64,000 bases of DNA from NCBI GenBank assembly GCA_947624195.1, contig CANQJH010000005.1, positions 1 to 64,000 on the forward strand. The letters run 5' to 3'. The notes beneath the pieces were generated by a model. It did not search any database. It saw only the letters and a program-made list of their open reading frames with translations, and had not been told where the DNA came from. The stretch's first letter is position 1, and each line of letters starts with the position of its first letter. Shown here piece after piece: positions 35,892 to 45,314 of the stretch. The DNA is from an uncultured Clostridia bacterium (GTDB lineage: Bacteria; Bacillota; Clostridia; TANB77; CAG-508). The translations under genes and the position numbers were made by a program.

Positions 35892-36812
35892 TCAATTTGT
35901 GCTTGCTTCTAGTTTACTAAGCACATCTTCAAAATATTGTGGAAGTTCAGCTTCTAAATGCATTCTCTTTTTTGTAATAGGATGTGTAAACTCTAAAATG
36001 GTACTATGTAGCATTTGTCCATGTACCCCAAATTCATTTTTACCATTTGCATACACTTCATCACCTACCACTGGATGTCCTATTTTAGCTAAATGCACTC
36101 TAATTTGATGAGTTCTGCCAGTATCAATTTTAACTCTCAAAAGTGTGTAGTTTCCATATCTTTTAATTACCTGTATGTGAGAAACTGCTTCCTTCCCATC
36201 TGGTCGTACTTCCATCTTTTTTCTGTCTTGTTTGCTTCTTCCAATTGGCATATTAATTGTTGCAGTATCCTCTGAAATATTACCTTTAACTAAAGCCGTA
36301 TATATTTTAGTAACTCTATGTTCCTTAATTTGATTAGAAATGTCCAGATGAGCCTCGTCACATTTCGCAACAATAATCAATCCTGATGTATCTTTATCCA
36401 GTCTATGCACTATTCCTGGCCTAATTTCTCCACCAATTCCAGATAAAGTATCTTTGCAATGATTTAATACCGCATTTACAAGAGTTCCTTCATAATTGCC
36501 ACTGGCTGGGTGAACAACCATACCTTTAGCTTTATTTACAACTAAAATGTAATCATCTTCATAGATTATATCCAATTTTATGTCTTCAGGTTTAATTGTT
36601 GTTTCCTTCGGTGGTTCTATTCTTATTTTTACAACATCATTTTCTTTCAATTTATAAGATTCTTTTTGATTTTTGTCATTTACCAGTATGTTCCCATTTT
36701 TTACTTGTTTTTGAGCCATACTTCTTGTAAAATGCACATCAAGGCTTGCTACAAATGTATCAAGCCTTTGATTAATATCTTCTAAATTAACCTTATAGAT
36801 TTTCTCTTCCAT
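35892..36812 (-). CDS. rluD: 23S rRNA pseudouridine synthase, RluD family
   Basis: 306 aa. An N-terminal S4 domain (about 13-72, with MAQKQVKNGNILVN) is followed by the RluA-type catalytic core with HRLDKDTSGLIIVAK (nucleophile Asp in RLD), GRTHQIRVHLAKIGHPVVGD and a conserved C-terminal ELP. Enzymes of this group modify helix 69 of 23S rRNA (positions 1911, 1915, 1917 in E. coli); the Clostridial orthologs usually sit after lspA, which is not here. AGGA is 7 nt before the ATG. Confidence 0.9.
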   Translation of the reverse strand: MEEKIYKVNLEDINQRLDTFVASLDVHFTRSMAQKQVKNGNILVNDKNQKESYKLKENDVVKIRIEPPKETTIKPEDIKLDIIYEDDYILVVNKAKGMVVHPASGNYEGTLVNAVLNHCKDTLSGIGGEIRPGIVHRLDKDTSGLIIVAKCDEAHLDISNQIKEHRVTKIYTALVKGNISEDTATINMPIGRSKQDRKKMEVRPDGKEAVSHIQVIKRYGNYTLLRVKIDTGRTHQIRVHLAKIGHPVVGDEVYANGKNEFGVHGQMLHSTILEFTHPITKKRMHLEAELPQYFEDVLSKLEASTN

Positions 36813-36832
36813 TTTTACATCCTATATTTATG

Positions 36833-38587
36833 TTATTTTGATAACCTATCATATATTACGAAATTCGAATCTTTATATAATTCTTTGTAATTATCATCTT
36901 TTTCTAAAAGCATATTTAGTTTAGAATTTGTTTTACATATTACATGAGTAACCCCGTAATTTTGAAATTTTGTTTCATACCAAGTAGATATATTAGAAAC
37001 GTTTAAATAATCTGAAAATATATCTTTTCCTTCATACTTCTTCTTTTCCTTGTTATACGTTCCATTAAATTCTGGAGTGTATAAATCACAACGAGAATCA
37101 ATAAATACTGGTACATCATTTAAAAGCATGTAACTTCCATAATTGTAGTCATTAAATATTTTTATATTTTTATAGTCTAAGTTTTCTTTTATCCACTCAA
37201 CCGCTTCTACTGGATAACTACTTGTATTTACAAACTCTGAATTAGCATATTTTCTATAAACACTAAGACTAATAACGATAATTAGACAAATACACAGAGC
37301 CTCTCCAATTGCACTTGTTACATATTTCATAAATTCTTCTGTTCCATTTTTGTCATACATATCTAAGAAATTTGCAATCATAGTACAAATAACAGTTCCA
37401 CCAAATAACATAAACATAGAAACTTGTCTTCTTGACATTAATGCAAGTAAAGTTAATCCTCCAAATAAGAACACATCTCTTAGCTTAATTTTTACCTTTG
37501 TAAATATAGCCAAAGCAAATGTTATAGCAATTGTTACGAGAACAGGAATATTATTAATTAGTGTTAAAGGCAAATGCTCACTTATGCTGTCAGTTGTATT
37601 GCCTTGCATTATCTTATAAGTATACATGTAAGGCATGTCCTTTATTGGGGTAAGCAATCCTGTAAACAAGCATATTATCATAATAAAAAATAGTTTAACT
37701 ACATTTTTGTTTTTTTCAAGTACAACTTTATACGGCTTTTTTCTTCTATCATTTTGTTTAATTAAATCCAACTCGAAATTAGCATTTGATTTTTCTAACT
37801 TTTTATTTAATTTTTGCAAAATTGTTTGATATTTTTCTATATTTTCTTGTTTAGCCTTTTTTAATTTCTTGTTTGCAGATTTTATATTAGCCTTTATCCA
37901 CATTTGATACAATTTATGTGGAATATGCCAATCTAATATTGAAGCTATCGCATACTCTGCTATAAATGGCAAGTATAACACAAAGTAAAAAGGAAATACC
38001 GCTGAATGAACATTTGCTATAATTATTGGAATGGCTATCAGTCCTATTGCATACCTTATTTTCGGCTTTTCTAGGAATTTTACTATTAATAGATAAGTAG
38101 CTACAAAAAGTACAAACGTAACTAGCTGAGCCCTTGCGGCAATATATTCTTTCATTATTATCATTTGAGCAATAGTAATCAAAAATGAAATAATATGATT
38201 CTTAGAAACTTTTTTGTTTGTAAAGTACAATAGTATTCCAAGAATTACTGAAAGTACAATAGTAGATGCATATAATCCAGTGTATCCACCAGCAAAGTCA
38301 TATATCAGTGACATTATCAAATCATATAACCAATGTGGATACATATATGGTAAATTTTCATGCCAAGAAAAATGATCTTGATAATCTATTCCATTTTGCC
38401 TAATTAATTGTCCTATCTTGATTGTATAAAATGTATCATTTTGAAATGTCCTTGGCACTATAGCTATGCAAAATATTGTTATGCAAAATATTGCTATTAT
38501 GTTAAATGACAATTTTACTAATTTTGTATCTTTGGTTTGGTCACTCTTTTCTTTTTTAGTTTTAATTACCTTTGTCTTTTTCGCCAT
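36833..38587 (-). CDS. Polytopic membrane protein, GT-C glycosyltransferase-like
   Basis: 584 aa with a basic cytoplasmic start and about 11 membrane helices, then a soluble C-terminal domain of about 120 residues. After the first helix comes NDTFYTIKIGQLIRQNG and DYQDHFSW, the extracytoplasmic loop pattern (acidic pair, then Asp and His/Trp) typical of GT-C enzymes that use lipid-linked sugars. A charged stretch about 225-275 forms a coiled-coil-like cytoplasmic loop. Substrate unknown. It is 20 nt upstream of the rluD gene on the same strand. AAGGAG precedes the ATG. Confidence 0.65.
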   Translation of the reverse strand: MAKKTKVIKTKKEKSDQTKDTKLVKLSFNIIAIFCITIFCIAIVPRTFQNDTFYTIKIGQLIRQNGIDYQDHFSWHENLPYMYPHWLYDLIMSLIYDFAGGYTGLYASTIVLSVILGILLYFTNKKVSKNHIISFLITIAQMIIMKEYIAARAQLVTFVLFVATYLLIVKFLEKPKIRYAIGLIAIPIIIANVHSAVFPFYFVLYLPFIAEYAIASILDWHIPHKLYQMWIKANIKSANKKLKKAKQENIEKYQTILQKLNKKLEKSNANFELDLIKQNDRRKKPYKVVLEKNKNVVKLFFIMIICLFTGLLTPIKDMPYMYTYKIMQGNTTDSISEHLPLTLINNIPVLVTIAITFALAIFTKVKIKLRDVFLFGGLTLLALMSRRQVSMFMLFGGTVICTMIANFLDMYDKNGTEEFMKYVTSAIGEALCICLIIVISLSVYRKYANSEFVNTSSYPVEAVEWIKENLDYKNIKIFNDYNYGSYMLLNDVPVFIDSRCDLYTPEFNGTYNKEKKKYEGKDIFSDYLNVSNISTWYETKFQNYGVTHVICKTNSKLNMLLEKDDNYKELYKDSNFVIYDRLSK

Positions 38588-38840
38588 TATATATCTCCTT
38601 ATTTAGACTGTCTCTTTGTAAATATCCTTATCGTTTTATATTATACTACAATCATCCGTAAAAATCCATACATTTTCATTAAATTATAATTACAATTAAC
38701 ATAGCTAAAAAATTAAATATAGGTTATTTTTTAGCATCTATTAATGTTACTTTAATGTTACATTTTTTTAATAATTTTGTTATATAATTTTAAACCTCTA
38801 TAGTGTATAATATTTGTATGTTAAACAAAGGAGAATTTTA

Positions 38841-39926
38841 ATGAATTCAGTTGAACAAGAATTAGAGAAAAATGGTATTAAAGTTATATGCCCTATAAAT
38901 ACATTTAATATCAACGAAATAGCAACGTATGTTGCTAGACTTCTTTGCTCTAAATTTCCAGACTTTAAATTAAATTACAATGACATGTTTAATCGTATAG
39001 CAAGAATTAATATGTTCATTGCGGACATGCCTTCAGGAATGTCTGACGCTTGCTATTTTTACAGAAATACGTCAATATATTTTAGAAAAGGTATCAGCTT
39101 TGATGATATAAAAAAGCTCGCTTTTCATGAAATAGTGCATCACTTTCAAGAAATCAAAGATTCAAAAGGAACTCTTCACAGACTTGGACTATGTACTTAT
39201 CTAAGAGTAAAAGCTTACGGCTCTGCACTAAACGAGTCAGCAGTGCAGCTTATGTCATCATTTGCAACAGGTGAACAACGTGATACTGTTACTTATTATG
39301 GGGTTACTTTCCCAACAGACAGTCCTTCGTATTATCCATTACTTTGCAATTTAATCAAACAAATAGGTTATTTAACTGGATTTGCAGTTTTATTTGAAAG
39401 CACTTTCTTTGCAAATGACAGATTTTTTGATAAATTTAAATTTTTATTTGGTGAGAAAGTGGCATTTAAAATACAGCAAAACTTTGATAAATTGCTTGAC
39501 ATAGAAGAAAAAATTGTCAAAATAAATATGAAAATACAAACAACAGATATGTCATACTTCAGATTTAAAAATGCTACTGACACAATAAATAAATATAAGT
39601 CTCAAATTAGACAAACTTTTTTTGATACCCAAAATTTAATTTTAACTACTTACTTTAATAATAGAATTCGCGAAGTAAATACAGCAGATGAGATTGAAAA
39701 TTATAGAAAGCAATTATATAGTTTTAGCAATTTAATTGGAACCAACGAAACCTATACATTTTTTAATGATTTTTACTTTTCAAAAATGGCAGAAATTGAC
39801 CAAAAATATGAGAAGCTTACTGGCAATACTCAAATTACTGTTGTTAAAAAATATTCATTTGCTAATTTATTTAGTTCAGTTAAAAAGCTATTTACCAGAA
39901 GTAGTATAAAGCTTGAAGACAATTAA
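38841..39926 (+). CDS. Putative HExxH metalloprotease-like protein
   Basis: 361 aa from the ATG at 38841 (AAAGGAG 7 nt upstream). Family not recognised. A zincin motif HEIVH (96-100, in KLAFHEIVHHFQEIKD) suggests a metallopeptidase; the third ligand could be a Glu around 130-140, where LNESAVQLMSSFATGE occurs. No signal peptide or membrane helix. The C-terminal half (about 190-360) is helical and Lys/Asn-rich. It is flanked by a gene-free 250-bp upstream region and has its own terminator, so probably a single-gene unit. Confidence 0.7.
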   Translation: MNSVEQELEKNGIKVICPINTFNINEIATYVARLLCSKFPDFKLNYNDMFNRIARINMFIADMPSGMSDACYFYRNTSIYFRKGISFDDIKKLAFHEIVHHFQEIKDSKGTLHRLGLCTYLRVKAYGSALNESAVQLMSSFATGEQRDTVTYYGVTFPTDSPSYYPLLCNLIKQIGYLTGFAVLFESTFFANDRFFDKFKFLFGEKVAFKIQQNFDKLLDIEEKIVKINMKIQTTDMSYFRFKNATDTINKYKSQIRQTFFDTQNLILTTYFNNRIREVNTADEIENYRKQLYSFSNLIGTNETYTFFNDFYFSKMAEIDQKYEKLTGNTQITVVKKYSFANLFSSVKKLFTRSSIKLEDN

Positions 39927-39960
39927 AAAACAGATAAACTTTTGCTTATCTGTTTTTTAT
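39925..39960 (+). terminator. Terminator of the HExxH gene
   Basis: A perfect 13-bp stem AAAAAACAGATAA / TTATCTGTTTTTT (39925-39937 with 39946-39958), overlapping the stop codon and ending in a T-run. Confidence 0.9.
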
Positions 39961-40051
39961 TTACTATTCAACCACTTTTAAAGCATTTAGATTCGAACCA
40001 ATTATCCATAGTACACTATCAACACTATATGTTTACAATGTATAATTCCAT

Positions 40052-41293
40052 CTAACAGGTTTGTAAAAATTTTATAATACTTTCTGCTGCATTTCTACCT
40101 GACCTTGCAGCATACGCAACCGTAGCTTTTTCTCCCACAATGTCTCCTCCTGCAAATACTTTATCTAATGATGTTTGCATATTTTCATTAACCTGCACAT
40201 AGCCCCATTTATTTTTCTCAAATTCCGATATCTTACTCTCATCTGGTTTCGAGCCTGTTGCCATTATAACGTAATCCATGTCAATTATGTAATTGCTATT
40301 TTCTATGTTTACTGGTGACAGCCTAGTTTCTCCTTCTTTTTGAACAAGCTTGGTTTTAATTAATTCAATTTTATCTACTTTGTTTTTTCCTAAAATTTTT
40401 ACTATATTATTTTGAAATAAAAATGTGATACCTTCTTTTTTAGCATCTTCTATTTCTTTTCTTTCCGCAGGCATTTGTTCTTCAGCTCGTCTATAAATAA
40501 CATAAACTTCTTTAGCGCCAAGCCTCTTTACTGTTCTTGCTGTATCCATAGCAACATTACCACCACCAATTACAGCAACTTTTCGTCCATCATAATTTGG
40601 ATGATTATTAGTCTCAAGAAGTGTATTTCCACCATACACACCGTCTAATTCTTCACCTTCTATGTTCATTTTAGTAGGAATATTAGCACCAATTCCAATA
40701 AAAACAGCGTCATATTTTTCGCACAATTCTTCTATGCTAATATCTTTTCCCAATTCTATATTTGTTTTAACTTTAACACCCAAGTCAAGTATCTTTTCTA
40801 TAGTCTTTTTTACCACTTGTTTGTCAAGTCTAAAGTCTGGGATACCATGAGTTAGTATGCCACCAAGCTCATCAAACTTATCATAAATAGTAACTTGCAC
40901 ACCTTTTCTTGCTAAAAAAGCTGAACAAGTTAAACCTGCTGGTCCCGACCCTACTACCGCTACTTGTTTATTTATTAAACTTGCATCTAAATCTGTTGGT
41001 ATGCTCAAATTATTTTCAATAGAATATTTGCCAATAAACTCTTCCATTTCTCCAATAGAAACACTTTTGCCATTAATACCTCTTATACAACTTCCTTGAC
41101 ATTGCTTTTCATGAGGACATATCTTACCACATATAGCTGGAAGTACCGTTGTCTTTGACAATATTTCAAATGCTTTTTTTAAATCTTTTTCATGAATAAA
41201 TCCCGGAATATCATTATTAAGCGGACACCCTTTATTGCTACAAGGTTTGTTAATACAATTCAAACAATAATTTCTTATTTCTTCTTGGTTCAT
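40052..41293 (-). CDS. GltD-like NAD(P)-dependent oxidoreductase
   Basis: 413 aa from the ATG at 41293 (TTGGAG 6 nt upstream). The N-terminus has cysteine clusters for two [4Fe-4S] centres (CLNCINKPCSNKGCP, then CGKICPHEKQCQGSC), then an FAD-binding GSGPAGLTCSAFLARKG and an NADPH-binding GGGNVAMDTARTVKRLG, the layout of the glutamate synthase small subunit and related standalone enzymes such as the NADH-dependent NfnB/SudA group. No glutamate synthase large subunit is adjacent, so it may use another electron acceptor. Confidence 0.85.
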   Translation of the reverse strand: MNQEEIRNYCLNCINKPCSNKGCPLNNDIPGFIHEKDLKKAFEILSKTTVLPAICGKICPHEKQCQGSCIRGINGKSVSIGEMEEFIGKYSIENNLSIPTDLDASLINKQVAVVGSGPAGLTCSAFLARKGVQVTIYDKFDELGGILTHGIPDFRLDKQVVKKTIEKILDLGVKVKTNIELGKDISIEELCEKYDAVFIGIGANIPTKMNIEGEELDGVYGGNTLLETNNHPNYDGRKVAVIGGGNVAMDTARTVKRLGAKEVYVIYRRAEEQMPAERKEIEDAKKEGITFLFQNNIVKILGKNKVDKIELIKTKLVQKEGETRLSPVNIENSNYIIDMDYVIMATGSKPDESKISEFEKNKWGYVQVNENMQTSLDKVFAGGDIVGEKATVAYAARSGRNAAESIIKFLQTC

Positions 41294-41378
41294 AAATTTC
41301 TCCAATAATTTATTATTTATTTTTTTATAATTTTTTCATTTGCTTCTGATTTCTATTTTTGTTGATAAACTTCCCAAT

Positions 41379-41945
41379 TTATATTGCTAAATTTTCTTCT
41401 TTTGCAACATCTTTTAATAATTTAAGATCTTTCCAAAATTCTATTTTTTTGTTTTCATCTCTTAAAAGTGCTGCTGGATGCCATGTTGGAAGATATCTGA
41501 TCCCCTTTTTATCTGCCCATATGCCTCTTTCTTTGGTTATAGAATGCTCTTCTCCCAGTATGTTCTTTAAAGCTGTACTTCCCAATAAAACTATAATTTT
41601 TGGCTTAACCAAAATTACTTGATTTCTTAAATAGTTAAGACAACTTGTAGCCTCATCTTTCTCAGGTACTCTATTTTGAGGAGGTCTACACTTTACGATA
41701 TTAGCAATATAGACATTGTCTCTGTTAATTCCTATTCCATCAAAAGCTTTGTCCATAAGCTGTCCTGCTTTACCAACAAAAGGAACTCCCTCTTTATCTT
41801 CATCTGCACCAGGACCCTCTCCAATAAACATTATATCTGCATCTTTATTGCCAACTCCAAAAACTATATTTGTTCTTCCAGAATTTAATTTACACTTATT
41901 ACAATTAATTATACTTTTCTCTAAATCTTCCCAATTATCAAACAT
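41379..41945 (-). CDS. Uracil-DNA glycosylase, family 4 ([4Fe-4S])
   Basis: 188 aa. It excises uracil from DNA in base-excision repair. Cys15 and Cys18 (NCNKCKL) with later CRPPQNR and SCLNYL cysteines form the [4Fe-4S] site. The active-site motif [12 protein letters not shown] and the C-terminal WHPAALLRD identify family 4/UdgA. AAAAAGGATG precedes the ATG. It lies 17 nt after pgeF on the same strand. Confidence 0.92.
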   Translation of the reverse strand: MFDNWEDLEKSIINCNKCKLNSGRTNIVFGVGNKDADIMFIGEGPGADEDKEGVPFVGKAGQLMDKAFDGIGINRDNVYIANIVKCRPPQNRVPEKDEATSCLNYLRNQVILVKPKIIVLLGSTALKNILGEEHSITKERGIWADKKGIRYLPTWHPAALLRDENKKIEFWKDLKLLKDVAKEENLAI

Positions 41946-41962
41946 TTTTACATCCTTTTTTA

Positions 41963-42787
41963 TTATAGATTTTTACTTAATTCTTTGTCATTGTGTATTG
42001 CTTTTTTCTTTAGCATCATTAGTCCGATATTATTTTTATAGTTCTGTCCAAATATTCTATATGAAAAAAATTTATCATTTTCGCACATTGTACATATTTC
42101 ACTATCTATTATGTTCTGCTTTAATACACCCATTTCCTTTAGCATCAACTTATTAATTAAAATTGTATCTATTTTGTATTGCTTTCCCTTTTGATTTGTC
42201 AAATCTGTTTCTTCTATTATTGGAGATTTTTTAATATAATTATAAAATTCATTTTGAAATATATCTACTACATCCTGATTTACTAAAAAATGATCTTTTC
42301 GTAGTGATGGACCTATACAGCAAATTATGTTATTCACTTTACAATCATAGTCTTTAATCATAAGAGATATTGCATTTTGTATAATTCTCTTTGATGTACC
42401 TTTCCAACCAGAGTGAATATTTGCTATAACCTTATTTTGGGGATCATATAACATAAAGCAAATACAGTCTGATGTTGAAGTTAATATTGCTTTTTCTTTT
42501 TTATCTGTAATTATCCCATCTGTATTTTCTAGTGATACTTCTTTATCATTTATTTCAACTATGTTGTTTGTATGTGTTTGCTTTGTTTTTATAATATCTT
42601 CTTTAGAAAAATTGAAAGTATTTGCTAATATTTCAAAGACTTTATTGGTATTTTCTATATCTTTGTTTAGACCGATACCATATGTTTTCAAAGTATATGC
42701 ATGTGTTAATTCATCTTGAAACTCTAGTAATTTTTTAAATTGCATATATTCAATATCGTCTTTTTTTACAAAAACAACGTTACTCAT
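41963..42787 (-). CDS. pgeF: Peptidoglycan editing factor PgeF (laccase-domain, YfiH family)
   Basis: 274 aa. The multicopper-like active site is present: [14 protein letters not shown] (first His) and [12 protein letters not shown] (Cys, then His). Family members hydrolyse misincorporated muropeptides (UDP-MurNAc-L-Ser in place of L-Ala) and can also act on purine nucleosides. In many Bacillota this gene sits near cell-division loci; here it is followed by UDG in a two-gene unit. AAGGAAAGGG precedes the ATG. Confidence 0.88.
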   Translation of the reverse strand: MSNVVFVKKDDIEYMQFKKLLEFQDELTHAYTLKTYGIGLNKDIENTNKVFEILANTFNFSKEDIIKTKQTHTNNIVEINDKEVSLENTDGIITDKKEKAILTSTSDCICFMLYDPQNKVIANIHSGWKGTSKRIIQNAISLMIKDYDCKVNNIICCIGPSLRKDHFLVNQDVVDIFQNEFYNYIKKSPIIEETDLTNQKGKQYKIDTILINKLMLKEMGVLKQNIIDSEICTMCENDKFFSYRIFGQNYKNNIGLMMLKKKAIHNDKELSKNL

Positions 42788-43075
42788 TTATTGCCCTTTC
42801 CTTATAATATTATCATAAAAATTATGATTATACAATAAATTATATGCTAGTTTTTCTCTTTTTTGCATTTAAAGTACTTGAAAAGATAATTTGTATTTAT
42901 GTTTTTTTTAATAATTTATATCAAAGCCCAAAAATTATTTTCCTTACATATTGTATTCTTCTCTTTTTCGTGTTATATTATATGTATCACAAAGGAAAAT
43001 TAGTTTGAAAGAAAACATATCTTTCAATTCTATATACACCTTGCGAATAGAAAGCAAGAAGGGAATAAAAATACT

Positions 43076-44020
43076 ATGCTAGAAGAGAAATACGACTTTT
43101 ATAGTCCTAGTAATATTAAGATACACGACTTAGATAATACTATTAAAGATAGCCTATCTGTTGTAGAAAGATTAGATTACTTTACAAAAGTTCATAGTGA
43201 AAATGTCTCAAATTTATCAGCCCGTATTTGTGAATATATGCACTGTAACAATAAATTTACTATTCACTGCTTAATTGCAGGATATATCCACGATGTAGGT
43301 AAATTGTTTATTCCTCATGAAATTCTTGCAAAAAACGGAAAGCTTACCAATGAAGAATTTGAAATAATGAAAACTCATACTACACTTGGATATGAATATT
43401 GTATGAAAGATATTAATTTAAGGCCTTATTCAGATGGTCCTTGGTATCATCACGAGGCTTTAAATGGTACGGGGTATCCTAGAGGGCTTAGAAAAAATGA
43501 TATTCCATATTCTGCACAAATAATTAGAGTTGCTGATGAATATGATGCTTTAGTTACCAAAAGGCATTATACAACTCACGTTAATATTTCTGAGACTTTG
43601 AAAGATTTAATCAAAGACGCTGAGCCTCCTAAAAACATTGTTGCTCTTGACCAATTAAAAGAAAATGAACACCTTGGCAAAATTAATGATAAACCTCTAA
43701 AAGCGTTGTTCAAGGCAGTTATAGATGATATTTTATATGAAATTAGTGGAGTTATGAACTATGTCGATTATCTAAATTCTCAAATAAGAAGATTAGAAAA
43801 TATCATGAAATATGAAAAGAAAATGTTAAATGCTAAAAAGCCAACTCAAAAGGATTATTATAAAACTGGAATGCAACTACTTTTGGAAAAGGGCGAAACT
43901 CTTGATAATTTTAGACAAATTTACCAAGAATACAAAGACGCGCTTGTCTTAAGAAAGAAAAGAATTGATGATTTGTATAATGAAATAAAAATTATAAAAA
44001 GGCTAAAAATTCACATCTAA
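43076..44020 (+). CDS. HD-GYP domain c-di-GMP phosphodiesterase
   Basis: 314 aa. HD-GYP core about residues 25-170: the metal-binding HSENVSNLS region, GYIHDVGKLFIPHEIL (HD), KTHTTLGYEY, HHEALNGTGYPRGL (HH and GYP) and VADEYDALV. It linearises and breaks cyclic di-GMP. There is no receiver, PAS or membrane domain; the C-terminal 130 residues are coiled-coil-like. Since PilB in this window has an MshEN domain, regulation of pili by c-di-GMP is a reasonable link. GAAGGG is about 13 nt before the ATG. Confidence 0.9.
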   Translation: MLEEKYDFYSPSNIKIHDLDNTIKDSLSVVERLDYFTKVHSENVSNLSARICEYMHCNNKFTIHCLIAGYIHDVGKLFIPHEILAKNGKLTNEEFEIMKTHTTLGYEYCMKDINLRPYSDGPWYHHEALNGTGYPRGLRKNDIPYSAQIIRVADEYDALVTKRHYTTHVNISETLKDLIKDAEPPKNIVALDQLKENEHLGKINDKPLKALFKAVIDDILYEISGVMNYVDYLNSQIRRLENIMKYEKKMLNAKKPTQKDYYKTGMQLLLEKGETLDNFRQIYQEYKDALVLRKKRIDDLYNEIKIIKRLKIHI

Positions 44021-44098
44021 TTATCAATGAATATTTTTAGCATAAATGTTAGATTATATAATAAAAATCTTTCTTAATGACTGGAAGATTATATGTAA

Positions 44099-44136
44099 CA
44101 AAGCTCTGTGCCACTTATGACACAGAGCTTTTTATT
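44099..44136. terminator. Bidirectional terminator between convergent genes
   Basis: AAGCTCTGTG (44101-44110) pairs with CACAGAGCTT (44121-44130), 10-nt loop, followed by TTTATT on the plus strand and by T-rich sequence on the minus. It overlaps the last codons of the MazF-type gene. Confidence 0.85.
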
Positions 44137-44479
44137 CTAAACCTATGCTAACGCCTAAAGCATTGTTAATTTGGTTTATTATACTTTGATCTTCTATATG
44201 ACCAATTTTTTCTTTTAATCTGCTTTTATCAATTGTTCTAACCTGCTCAGCAAGTATAACCGAGTCAGTTTTTAATCCTACATTTTGAGAGCCTATTGGT
44301 ATATGCGTTGGTAATTTTGTTTTTCCTAGTTGTGAGGTAATAGCAGCAGCTATCACAGTTGGACTATACTTATTTCCCATATCATTTTGTATAATAACAA
44401 CGGGTCTGATTCCTCCTTGCTCAGATCCTACAACTGGGCTTAAATCAGCATAAAACATATCTCCTCTTTTTATTGTCAT
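44132..44479 (-). CDS. MazF/PemK-type endoribonuclease (EndoA/NdoA-like)
   Basis: 115 aa, the exact size of Bacillota EndoA. Opening [21 protein letters not shown] with RPVVIIQND, then T-S catalytic region in [14 protein letters not shown] and the [12 protein letters not shown] motif. It cleaves single-stranded mRNA at a short site. The usual antitoxin gene (a ribbon-helix-helix protein) is not next to it: upstream is the LolA-fold-like protein at 44518. The antitoxin is therefore encoded elsewhere or absent. GGAGAAG precedes the ATG. Confidence 0.88.
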   Translation of the reverse strand: MTIKRGDMFYADLSPVVGSEQGGIRPVVIIQNDMGNKYSPTVIAAAITSQLGKTKLPTHIPIGSQNVGLKTDSVILAEQVRTIDKSRLKEKIGHIEDQSIINQINNALGVSIGLE

Positions 44480-44517
44480 ATTTTCTTCTCCATTATATAA
44501 ATTAGAGATGATATATC

Positions 44518-45141
44518 TTAAATATTTATTTCAATCTCATTATATAATATGTAAACTTTTATCTTATTGTTATTCTCCAACACTTCTAATTTTTCTGGTT
44601 TCAGTTTTTCTTTATTTACATATAGTTTAGTCCATACATCATAACGATTTCTGTCAGTTTTTACTTCCATTAAAATAGTATTTTCATCAAATTGCGTTAT
44701 TCTCTTTTCTTCTTGGTTTTTATAACTTTCTATAAATTGTGTTAAAAATAAATTATTTTCTGATAAACTTGGGTAATTCTCATATATCTTACTAAGATTT
44801 AATTCTGTATTTTTAATTTCTAATTTTCCATTAGAGTACGTCATTTCAAGTCCTTTTATTTCATCTGGAGCTAATATATTTTGCTTCTCATAATCTTGTT
44901 TCACTTCTTGCATGATTGTATATTCATTTTGATTTCTATTGTTAACTATTGTTGCACTTAAATTTGCCTTATAAGATCTAATATTTAAAATATACTTTTC
45001 TATCTCTTCTATACTTTTATTATTTCCTATTTTTTCATTTTTATAATCTTTATTTACACAAATTTTTATAATAAATCCTACAAGAACAATTATCATTAGA
45101 ATAATGAAGAAAATCAAAACTGTTTTTTTCGAAATTTTCAT
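44518..45141 (-). CDS. Membrane-anchored LolA-fold-like protein (GerS-like)
   Basis: 207 aa. One N-terminal membrane helix (about 7-28), then a beta-rich domain with the pattern [20 protein letters not shown] and later [17 protein letters not shown] and [18 protein letters not shown], like the LolA/GerS fold. GerS-type proteins of Clostridia are lipoproteins needed for spore cortex modification, but the expected lipobox Cys is not convincing here, so it is probably just helix-anchored. It is 38 nt upstream of the MazF-type gene and may be co-transcribed. TAGGAG precedes the ATG. Confidence 0.6.
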   Translation of the reverse strand: MKISKKTVLIFFIILMIIVLVGFIIKICVNKDYKNEKIGNNKSIEEIEKYILNIRSYKANLSATIVNNRNQNEYTIMQEVKQDYEKQNILAPDEIKGLEMTYSNGKLEIKNTELNLSKIYENYPSLSENNLFLTQFIESYKNQEEKRITQFDENTILMEVKTDRNRYDVWTKLYVNKEKLKPEKLEVLENNNKIKVYILYNEIEINI

Positions 45142-45161
45142 ACTATACTCCTATTTAGCAA

Positions 45162-45281
45162 ATTTAAATAATATTATAGTTTTTACCTCTTGTTGCTTTG
45201 GTCGCAAGCCTAAAGGTTGCTGCTCCATTTGTGCTTCGCTTTGTCAATACGCGAAACTTCAAACTATAATATTATTTAAAT
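45162..45281. repeat. 120-bp element with perfect 21-bp terminal inverted repeats
   Basis: Bases 45162-45182 are exactly complementary to 45261-45281. The 78-nt interior is GC-richer and contains GGTCGCAAGCC...GGTTGCTGCTCC, which can fold back. It lies between a start (45141) and a stop (45315) on the minus strand. It looks like a non-autonomous mobile element or a structured RNA, and is unrelated in sequence to the elements at 5.2 and 32.8 kb. Confidence 0.8.
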
Positions 45282-45314
45282 GTAGTTTTAGAATAAAAAT
45301 ATATTCTCTCTATA

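Noticed and set aside
38777-38811. Promoter TTGTTA...TATAAT before the HExxH gene
   Set aside because: The TATAAT is good, but the spacer to TTGTTA would be 23 bp, too long, and no other -35 was found.
42960-43075. c-di-GMP riboswitch before the HD-GYP gene
   Set aside because: The leader contains only a short CTTGC/GCAAG stem; the conserved GEMM core bases were not found.
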